A stretch of DNA of 5,432 nt from the NCBI GenBank assembly GCA_021162325.1, contig JAGGYV010000309.1, positions 1-5,432 of the forward strand, written 5' to 3'. Under the pieces are notes generated by a model that saw nothing but the letters and a program-made list of their open reading frames with translations, had not been told where the DNA came from and made no database searches. The stretch's first letter is position 1, and every line of letters begins with the position of its first letter. Both the position numbers and the translations under genes were made by a program. Origin of the DNA: Desulfobacteraceae bacterium (GTDB lineage: Bacteria; Desulfobacterota; Desulfobacteria; Desulfobacterales; Desulfosalsimonadaceae). Below are positions 1 to 4,781 of this stretch, in pieces.

Positions 1-13
1 GGCCGAAAAGCAT
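1..13 (-). CDS. Start of a minus-strand gene cut by the window edge
   Basis: On the minus strand the sequence reads AGGAG (23 to 19), five bases, then ATG at 13-11 followed by codons for Leu-Phe-Gly before the window ends. A second in-frame ATG at 16-14 sits only two bases from the AGGAG, so the one at 13 is the better start. The Shine-Dalgarno and start pair is good, but only four codons are visible, so no product can be named. If real, the gene is transcribed leftward and the stretch to its right is a divergent intergenic region shared with the toxin-antitoxin cassette. A chance AGGAG near an ATG is the main alternative. Confidence 0.35.
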
Positions 14-284
14 CATGTCTCCTGAATGTTATTGTTTTTGAAAAGTGATGGTGCTCTGGTGTAGAAAAATAGACAAAAAAGGAAGGTCATGTAAATTTCT
101 GCAACGTTGCCGGTAGAACGAAATGGTTTCGAGGGTGTTTATAATTTTCGGAAAGGCGTGATACCGGCAATTTAAATCGTCAGGGCTGTCTATATGCTTC
201 ATTTTTACAGGCCTTTATTGCTGGACGACATCAGGGGTTCAGTCGTTATGGTGTCATGATTAAGGTGCTTTAGTCGGGATGAAA

Positions 285-302
285 AATAAGATAATTCTTA
301 TT
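285..302. repeat. AT-rich inverted repeat
   Basis: The 7-base arms AATAAGA (285-291) and TCTTATT (296-302) are perfect reverse complements around a TAAT spacer. There is no T-tract characteristic of an intrinsic terminator. It could be a small operator or a chance palindrome in AT-rich DNA. Confidence 0.3.
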
Positions 303-542
303 ATCACAAAATTCGAAACGCTTAAAGAAGAAAATAGTTTAATTAGTAGCTGAACGGAAAAATCCTGAAATCCATTTAACCGTCATGGCGCCGGGAAGCA
401 CGATCCAAACAATTTTATTGGTAATTTACTAAGGTATTAAATGCTATGCATATGGAAGCCTCTGAATTTCAGCCAGGATGCTTATTGTGAAGTTGCTCTT
501 AATCATAATTGGTATGTTTCAGAAAATCAGGTTTAAAATATC

Positions 543-571
543 TTGCCAATGCAAATAAATGGTGGTATATA
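543..571 (+). promoter_or_regulatory. Candidate sigma-70 promoter of the toxin-antitoxin pair
   Basis: TTGCCA (543-548, five of six matches to the -35 consensus) lies exactly 17 bases from TATATA (566-571, four of six at -10). Transcription would be expected to begin near 577-580, which coincides with the toxin ATG at 579 and would give a leaderless mRNA. The DNA is AT-rich, so a -10-like hexamer is cheap. The assignment rests mainly on the good -35 box and the 17-base spacing. Confidence 0.35.
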
Positions 572-578
572 TGAAACT

Positions 579-1001
579 ATGTATAACGTAGTTATTGATA
601 CAAATATTCTGGTTTCAGCATTAAGATCTGATATGGGAGCGTCATATTTGTTCATCTCACAACTTCCATCTCAGAAATTCCAAATATCACTCTCTGTCCC
701 ATTATATATTGAATATCAAGATGTTCTAACTCGAAAAGAGCATTTAACAGGAGCAAGCACCAAGGAAGAAATATTAGCGTTTTTGCGGTATTTATGCAAA
801 ATAGCAAACCGCCAAAAAATCTTTTATCTGTGGAGACCCTGGCTAAAAGACCCGAAAGACGATATGGTTTTGGAATTAGCCGTAGCATCAAATAGTCAAT
901 TTATAATCACCTATAATTTAAAGGATTTTTCAAATATCCAAAAATTTGGGATTAAAGCCATTACCCCTAAAGATTTTCTGCACAGGATTAAGGAGGTATA
1001 A
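579..1001 (+). CDS. PIN-domain ribonuclease toxin of a toxin-antitoxin pair
   Basis: A 140-aa protein, nearly all PIN domain, of the type annotated as 'putative toxin-antitoxin system toxin component, PIN family'. Such toxins are Mg2+-dependent RNases that inhibit growth when free of antitoxin. The N-terminal strand carries the first acidic residue in VIDTNILVSAL (D7). E45 follows in the SVPLYIEYQDVL helix, then the DPKDDMVLELA segment (D91, D94, D95) and the late strand FIITYNLKDF (N113, D116); an Asn at that last position is common in this branch. The start at 579 puts the VIDTN strand at residues 4-9, as usual for the family. An in-frame TTG at 543 and ATG at 549 would add 10-12 residues but lack ribosome-binding sites. 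No proper Shine-Dalgarno precedes 579 either: GGTGG at 561-565 is too far away. The antitoxin gene follows four bases after the stop. The catalytic set appears complete, so the protein is probably active. It is AT-rich compared with the operon to the right. Confidence 0.88.
   Translation: MYNVVIDTNILVSALRSDMGASYLFISQLPSQKFQISLSVPLYIEYQDVLTRKEHLTGASTKEEILAFLRYLCKIANRQKIFYLWRPWLKDPKDDMVLELAVASNSQFIITYNLKDFSNIQKFGIKAITPKDFLHRIKEV
991..996 (+). promoter_or_regulatory. Strong ribosome-binding site of the antitoxin
   Basis: A perfect AGGAGG lies inside the last codons of the toxin gene, nine bases before ATG 1006. It fixes the antitoxin start at 1006 rather than the in-frame ATG at 946. It contrasts with the lack of any good site ahead of the toxin, which suggests antitoxin is made in excess. 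Confidence 0.8.
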
Positions 1002-1005
1002 TAAA

Positions 1006-1245
1006 ATGGGTAGCACATTAACTTTACGGCTTCCAAAATCACTTCATGGACGTATCAAGGAGCTGGCAAAATCGGATAAGGTTTCTATCAATCAATTTCT
1101 TGTAACCGCCGCAGCGGAAAAATTATCTGCGTTACAGACTCAAGATTATCTTGAAAATGAAGCGGCTCAAGGTAAACGAAAAGATTTCAAAAAGGTATTA
1201 AGTGCTGTGCCTCATACAGAGCCCGAATCATTTGATAACTTGTAG
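1006..1245 (+). CDS. Ribbon-helix-helix antitoxin partner of the PIN toxin
   Basis: A 79-aa protein with an Arc/CopG/HicB-like ribbon-helix-helix fold at its N-terminus. The DNA-contacting beta strand is TLTLRLP (residues 4-10), helix A runs about 11-23 (KSLHGRIKELAKS), and helix B about 27-41, starting with the typical SINQFL. The C-terminal half is polar and probably disordered; its F61-L65 and P73-L79 segments are the likely part that binds and blocks the PIN toxin. Such antitoxins dimerise, repress their own operon and neutralise the partner RNase. The start is set by AGGAGG at 991-996. It lies second in the operon, the reverse of the common antitoxin-first order, though toxin-first pairs are known for PIN/RHH couples. 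Antitoxin identity is inferred from fold plus neighbour; the fold itself is clear. Confidence 0.85.
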   Translation: MGSTLTLRLPKSLHGRIKELAKSDKVSINQFLVTAAAEKLSALQTQDYLENEAAQGKRKDFKKVLSAVPHTEPESFDNL

Positions 1246-1338
1246 GGTGTATTGGAAGAAAATGCTCTGATGGTGTAAATTGTCCAACCTGGGGAAAAAC
1301 AGTCAGACAGAGAAGGCCCGCCTTCGGCTTCATACTTA
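1246..1338. other. Short spacer downstream of the toxin-antitoxin pair
   Basis: No gene is seen. A small hairpin (GAAGGC 1312-1317, GCCTTC 1320-1325) has a very tight loop and is not followed by a run of T, so it is not a convincing intrinsic terminator. The segment ends where the left arm of the inverted-repeat element begins. Confidence 0.5.
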
Positions 1339-1496
1339 GGGAACTTCTAAATCTTAATATACCAAACTCGCTTGCCTTTTTGGCCTTCTTCTTCGTTGCG
1401 TTAATAGTTACGTAACCGGTTATGCGCCTGTTAACGCGTCTTGAATACAACTAAAAATTCTACGCAATTTCGGTATATTAATATTTTCCAATTCCC
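1339..1496. mobile_element. MITE-like element with terminal inverted repeats
   Basis: The left end (1339-1363) and the reverse complement of the right end (1472-1496) agree at 20 of 25 positions. Both begin GGGAA and share the perfect core TTAATATACC (1354-1363, against GGTATATTAA at 1472-1481). The similarity continues inward as AAA/GAAA. The interior has no gene but holds further symmetry: GCGTTAA (1398-1404) against TTAACGC (1431-1437), and two overlapping 10-bp palindromes, GTTACGTAAC (1407-1416) and TAACCGGTTA (1413-1422). About 158 bp, non-coding and bounded by inverted repeats, it fits a non-autonomous transposon (MITE) or a structured intergenic repeat of the REP/ERIC kind. I see no clear target-site duplication and cannot count genome copies here. 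The right arm overlaps the 3' end of the XRE remnant, which fits insertion into that gene. Confidence 0.5.
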
Positions 1497-1695
1497 CTGG
1501 TTTCGGCCTTGCGGCCAATTGCCTGGCAATCGGCCTCCTGGTGGATGCGGTGTATTTTATTTTTTTTGATGTGCTCCAGTTCTCTATGAAATCGGGTGCC
1601 CACGCCACAAAGCGTGCCGCATCAGCCTGGGCTGGGCCATCCGCCTTGCGCTTTTCCCTTATTGTGTTTCCGATGTCATTTGTAGAAAGAATCAT
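1478..1695 (-). pseudogene. Frameshifted remnant of a HipB-type XRE antitoxin
   Basis: Reading leftward from ATG 1695, the frame gives MILSTNDIGNTIREKRKADG followed by AQADAA, the start of a HipB/Y4mF-like Cro/C1 helix-turn-helix protein (helices 1 and 2). At about 1613-1614 the homology jumps to another frame: after a two-base remainder, codons from 1612 read LCGVGTRFHRELEH, matching the LCGVGTRFLSELENG recognition-helix block usual in these regulators. A one-base deletion explains the shift. A run of eight A (minus strand, 1560-1567) follows the ELE block, and after it family similarity is lost. The shifted frame stops at 1480-1478, inside the right arm of the inverted-repeat element. No hipA-like kinase gene lies downstream (leftward). 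The start is poorly supported, with only a weak AG-rich stretch ahead. Identity as an XRE remnant is fairly secure; its original partner is unknown. Confidence 0.7.
1513..1535. repeat. 23-bp imperfect palindrome
   Basis: The arms GGCCAATTGCC (1513-1523) and GGCAATCGGCC (1525-1535) pair at 10 of 11 positions around a single T. A second small hairpin, GGCC-TTGC-GGCC (1505-1516), overlaps its left side. It lies in the non-homologous tail of the XRE remnant, beside the element end. It could be a protein-binding site, a repeat fragment or coincidence; no T-tract follows. Confidence 0.4.
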
Positions 1696-1702
1696 CCTGA
1701 TC

Positions 1703-1731
1703 TTGATTTCTTTGTTATATAGCTGTATATG
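1703..1731 (+). promoter_or_regulatory. Candidate promoter of the chaperone operon
   Basis: TTGATT (1703-1708) and TATATG (1726-1731) are separated by 17 bases, each matching four of six consensus positions. Transcription would start near 1738 and leave a leader of about 60 nt. The small palindrome ATATA-GCTG-TATAT (1717-1730) lies across the spacer and -10 box and could be an operator, possibly once used by the divergent XRE regulator. No CIRCE-like heat-shock inverted repeat is seen. Confidence 0.3.
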
Positions 1732-1797
1732 ACTCCAAATATTTGTACTTTTTATGAATTTTTATGCCTTTAAAAAGCAGGTTGAACAGTCGGTAAA

Positions 1798-4452
1798 ATG
1801 GCGAAAAACAAAAAAAACAAAAATAATCAGAAGAAGAGAAACCAGCTTCTAAAAAATACATCGGCCGCAGAATTGTTTGAGCAGGGTAAGGCTTTGCACA
1901 ATGCCGGTAAGCAACGGGATGCCATCGCAACCCTGAAGATGGCGGCCAAAAAAGGCTGGCCCCGGGATCAAATCGACCGATTGTTGTTTAATGCCTATTC
2001 CCTGCGGGCGGTTCAGCTGCGTGAAAAGGGGATGGAAACGGAAGCTGTGGAGGTTCATAAATTCGCTTGTGCGCTGATGCCCGCGTATCAAAGCCTTACC
2101 GAAGAAGAACTGCTTCTGTTTGTTAAAGCCGTGGATATTCAAAAAGCGGTTGGCGCATATTCGGATTTTCTGATGGCAAACAAACCTTCGGGAAAAATTG
2201 AACAGCATCTTGCCGACGTTTTTTTTGTTAATCAGCAATGGAACCTGCTGGACGTGCTCGGTGATCAGATACCTTTAAAGAGGGATGTGCTACTGGTTAG
2301 GGATGCCGTCAATTTAATGAACGCCGGTGACTGGGAATCCGCTCTTGAAAACCTTAAGCCGGTGCCCCGATCTTCACCCTGGGCGACATTGCGGATGTTT
2401 TGTCATGCAATGGTTTGCTTTTATAAAGAAGATGATGCGGGCATGCAGCGTGCGGTGAATATGATTCCGGACGACTCTTTATTGAAACCGTTGTCCCGCA
2501 AACTGGCCAACGATATCCGGGCGGTTTCCTGTCTTTGGGATGGTCCTGTTCATATTGAAAGTTATATTGCCGCTCTATTTGACGAACTTCGCCAAAATCG
2601 GTTAAAAAGTGCCGGAACGTATATAAAAAAGATTGCTGAAACTTTATCGTCTCAGAAAACGGACATCGCAATTTTTCAGATTCTTGAATTGTTATGGCCA
2701 TTGGTCCCCAAGGGCCAAATGCGTGAAAATAATTATTTTAAGCTGGTTGATAAGTTGCTGCCTCAATCACTTGCCAAATTTCTGGCGGCGAAAGTTGATT
2801 GTTTGACAATGTCGCCCATGCCATTTAGCAACGCAGCCGGGTACCTGTCATTGTTTGAAATTGAGTTTCCTGAGAAAAAAGATCGTGCCATTGCAACGGC
2901 GATGGTTATTGTGGAAACAATCAAAAATTATCAAAGGAGTTTTTCAGGCGGTCCGTTTATTGATGACAACGGCATTGTTTTAAAGAAGTTTCTGGGCCTG
3001 ACGTCGGAAGACTTCGAAGAATTTCTCCCTGAACTACTGTTTTGTGCGATTTCTCATGATCCAGGAAACCATCAGGCCTATGAATTGCTGGTCAACCTGC
3101 CGTCAATCACCCGGAATTCGGAAAACCAAAAAGTTACAAACCAAAAAGCGACAAACCAGAAAGCTAATAAATGGATCGAAGACGGGCTGACCGTTATGCA
3201 GACGCATTTTCCGAATGATCCATATCCCTGCCTGGAACTGGCAAAACTGTACTACAGCAAAAATGCCTACCGGAAGGCGGAAAACATATTAAAGGAGGCA
3301 ATGATTCGTGCGCCGCATGACATCCGTGTGGTGAATATGCACGTGATGTCCCTGTTGATCTCCTCGGATAAAAATATCATGCGCGATAAACGCCATCTGG
3401 CCAGAGAGGATATTAATAAAGCAGAAGGCCTGGGCAGTCCGGATACCCGCTTTCTTGTGACTGAAAAACAGATACTTCTTCAGATCGCCGAGCATGGGCA
3501 ATTGTCTCTGTTTGGAAAGGCCGCGGTTATCGACCATGGTGATGTCCGTCGAACAATAGAAGAATTTACACAGCGCCTGACACCTTTTGAATGCCTTCGT
3601 TCCCTGGGGGCTTTGTTTATTGACGTGAATCATTCCACCAAAAAAGCTACATGGGATAAAAAAATGATCCGTGTGGTTGATCAGGCCATACGGAACCGGC
3701 TTAAATCCATCAATACGCTGACACAGTCGGAGCTCAATTCTTTGCTGATGCCTTTGTCTCTTGAATTGCCCGTGATTCCCGGAAACGATATGGCGGCCCT
3801 TTTTGTACAACGCGCCAAAGGGCTTCTCGGTAAAGTAGACGATCATCATATCATCCCGGTATTTGACAATCTGATTGGCACTCAGCATTTAAAACCGGTA
3901 CTTCAGGAAATAAACCGCCGAAGAAAAAAGGCTGAAGCGAATTTCGTCGAGATGCTCGATTTTTATGACGTCACGCTGAAACATTTAAATGGTGATTTGT
4001 TCAATGACGAATTCGCCTTTTTAGACGTTATCGATAATGTATCCGTATCTGACATTGAACCGATAAGGGCTGCCGCACGAAGACTTTCGGTGTTTGCTCC
4101 GGATAACACTGCCTTGAAAAAAGCATTGGAAAATTTTGATTTCAAGTACCTGGACCCGGATTGTTTTATGGATGACGGCTATTACGCCGGCGATGAATTT
4201 GACGACGATTTTGATGAATTGTTTGATGATGAAGTATCTGCCATGAATCAGAAGATGATTTTAACTCTGGAAAAACTGATCGTCGATGCCGGTCTGACCG
4301 GCGCACCCAAAAAAGCGGTTCTGAAGTTTAAACAGTTCATTTTAAACGGGTCGGTTCCGCTGCCTCTGGATATGATGACAGAACTCATGGATAATGAGAC
4401 GATTGCACTGATGTCGCGTGAACTCAGGATTATACTTTTTGGTAAAGCGTAA
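1798..4452 (+). CDS. Large TPR-repeat protein, probable co-chaperone or adaptor
   Basis: An 884-aa soluble protein with no signal peptide or membrane segment, so cytosolic. Residues 1-20 form a very basic Lys/Asn tail. A TPR-like helical pair follows (about 23-56), then a second (about 58-95); further helical pairs are likely around 166-225. The clearest repeat is a full 34-residue TPR at 475-508 (PYPCLELAKLYYSK to RAPHD). Between about 443 and 458 a lysine/asparagine linker is built from three copies of a five-residue unit. A strongly acidic patch (786-812, 14 Asp/Glu in 27 residues) precedes a short helical C-terminus. The start at 1798 is the only sensible one: a stop lies upstream in frame, and the Shine-Dalgarno is weak (GCAGG about 16 bases upstream). 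A J-like gene starts 11 bp after its stop and a GrpE-like gene follows, so it is probably a scaffold or client adaptor for an Hsp70 machine. I do not recognise a named family; TPR content is clear, function is inferred from context. Confidence 0.8.
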   Translation: MAKNKKNKNNQKKRNQLLKNTSAAELFEQGKALHNAGKQRDAIATLKMAAKKGWPRDQIDRLLFNAYSLRAVQLREKGMETEAVEVHKFACALMPAYQSLTEEELLLFVKAVDIQKAVGAYSDFLMANKPSGKIEQHLADVFFVNQQWNLLDVLGDQIPLKRDVLLVRDAVNLMNAGDWESALENLKPVPRSSPWATLRMFCHAMVCFYKEDDAGMQRAVNMIPDDSLLKPLSRKLANDIRAVSCLWDGPVHIESYIAALFDELRQNRLKSAGTYIKKIAETLSSQKTDIAIFQILELLWPLVPKGQMRENNYFKLVDKLLPQSLAKFLAAKVDCLTMSPMPFSNAAGYLSLFEIEFPEKKDRAIATAMVIVETIKNYQRSFSGGPFIDDNGIVLKKFLGLTSEDFEEFLPELLFCAISHDPGNHQAYELLVNLPSITRNSENQKVTNQKATNQKANKWIEDGLTVMQTHFPNDPYPCLELAKLYYSKNAYRKAENILKEAMIRAPHDIRVVNMHVMSLLISSDKNIMRDKRHLAREDINKAEGLGSPDTRFLVTEKQILLQIAEHGQLSLFGKAAVIDHGDVRRTIEEFTQRLTPFECLRSLGALFIDVNHSTKKATWDKKMIRVVDQAIRNRLKSINTLTQSELNSLLMPLSLELPVIPGNDMAALFVQRAKGLLGKVDDHHIIPVFDNLIGTQHLKPVLQEINRRRKKAEANFVEMLDFYDVTLKHLNGDLFNDEFAFLDVIDNVSVSDIEPIRAAARRLSVFAPDNTALKKALENFDFKYLDPDCFMDDGYYAGDEFDDDFDELFDDEVSAMNQKMILTLEKLIVDAGLTGAPKKAVLKFKQFILNGSVPLPLDMMTELMDNETIALMSRELRIILFGKA
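3124..3168 (+). repeat. In-frame 15-bp tandem repeat, three copies
   Basis: Three 15-bp units occur head to tail: AACCAAAAAGTTACA, AACCAAAAAGCGACA and the diverged AACCAGAAAGCTAAT. They encode NQKVT, NQKAT and NQKAN (residues 443-457) in a linker just before the clearest TPR. Because the unit is a multiple of three, copy changes would alter linker length without breaking the frame. Confidence 0.85.
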
Positions 4453-4456
4453 GGGA
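4451..4456 (+). promoter_or_regulatory. Ribosome-binding site deciding the J-like start
   Basis: AAGGGA overlaps the TPR gene's stop codon. It is seven bases from ATG 4464 but only one base from ATG 4458, so 4464 is the preferred start. The overlap suggests translational coupling. Confidence 0.65.
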
Positions 4457-4463
4457 AATGCAC

Positions 4464-4781
4464 ATGTTGTTGGATTATTTTATTCTTGGCCTGAATCCGG
4501 ACGTATCTGATAAGGACATCCGAAATCAATATCTGGAACTGGTTAAAAAATATACCCCGGAAAAAAATTCACTGCGATTTCAGGATGTAACGGAATCATA
4601 TGAACGGATTAAGTCCAAAAGGCAGGCAATAAAGAGCCGGCTGCTGGGAGTGTTTGAATTTTCTGATCCGGAATCCGAACTTAACGCGCTGGGACGATCC
4701 GTTAATATTACCAGACGACGGGTGGGGTTGTCTGAACTGCTGGAAGAAATCCGGTTAAGGGATGGTAATGAAAAACAATAA
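4464..4781 (+). CDS. J-domain-like protein lacking the HPD motif
   Basis: A 105-aa protein whose first 50 or so residues align with a J domain. DYFILGLNPDVSDKDIRNQY (4-23) matches the usual YxxLGL...A...IK.AY helix I-II pattern, LVKKYTPEKN (26-35) matches the helix II end and loop, and FQDVTESYERI (39-49) matches helix III. The catalytic HPD, which canonical J proteins need to stimulate Hsp70 ATPase, reads TPE (31-33) here. The C-terminal half (about 55-105) is charged and helical, with no Gly/Phe or zinc-finger region, so it is not DnaJ proper. I recall similar small J-like proteins with a PPE or TPE triad in deltaproteobacteria, which suggests a family trait and not decay. It probably binds its partner Hsp70 as a recruiter or modulator. 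The gene begins 11 bp after the TPR gene and overlaps the GrpE-like gene by 14 bp. The J-like fold is confident; activity is unknown. Confidence 0.82.
   Translation: MLLDYFILGLNPDVSDKDIRNQYLELVKKYTPEKNSLRFQDVTESYERIKSKRQAIKSRLLGVFEFSDPESELNALGRSVNITRRRVGLSELLEEIRLRDGNEKQ
4757..4762 (+). promoter_or_regulatory. Ribosome-binding site of the GrpE-like gene
   Basis: AAGGGA lies inside the end of the J-like gene, five bases before ATG 4768. The in-frame ATG at 4762 overlaps this site and so is less likely. The arrangement implies translation coupled to the J-like gene. Confidence 0.65.

Larger units (their letters stand above)
17..578. other. Intergenic region without a convincing gene
   Basis: About 560 bp with no open frame of useful length on either strand and no recognisable tRNA, rRNA or riboswitch. 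It holds a perfect 10-bp palindrome (GCAACGTTGC, 101-110) and an AT-rich inverted repeat (285-302). The right end, from about 400, is strongly AT-rich and leads into the toxin gene. It is probably regulatory or decayed sequence between two divergent units. Confidence 0.6.

Noticed and set aside
543..578. TTG 543 or ATG 549 as the toxin start
   Set aside because: No ribosome-binding site precedes either, they add residues before the normal PIN N-terminus, and the interval is taken by the best promoter candidate.
1312..1325. GAAGGC/GCCTTC hairpin as a terminator for the toxin-antitoxin operon
   Set aside because: The loop is only two bases if all six pairs form, and no T-run follows.
1398..1437. 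GCGTTAA...TTAACGC as an integron attC site
   Set aside because: The core-site pattern (GTTRRRY with RYYYAAC) and paired inner boxes are not present, and no cassette or integrase is nearby; the symmetry is better explained as the interior of the inverted-repeat element.
1187..1450. 87-codon minus-strand frame across the antitoxin end and the inverted-repeat element
   Set aside because: It has no known domain, spans a junction between unrelated sequence types and overlaps the real antitoxin gene.
1541..1732. 63-codon plus-strand frame with hydrophobic ends resembling a small membrane protein
   Set aside because: It is exactly antisense to the XRE remnant, whose motif is recognisable; the hydrophobic look comes from the reverse complement of Lys/Asn-rich codons.
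3124..3168. Three short repeats as a CRISPR-like array
   Set aside because: The units are contiguous with no spacers, code in frame for NQK(V/A)T and lie inside a gene.
3289..3888. 199-codon open frame on the minus strand
   Set aside because: It lies wholly inside the TPR gene, has no domain I recognise and an unnatural residue mix rich in His, Lys and Gln; it is an antisense shadow.
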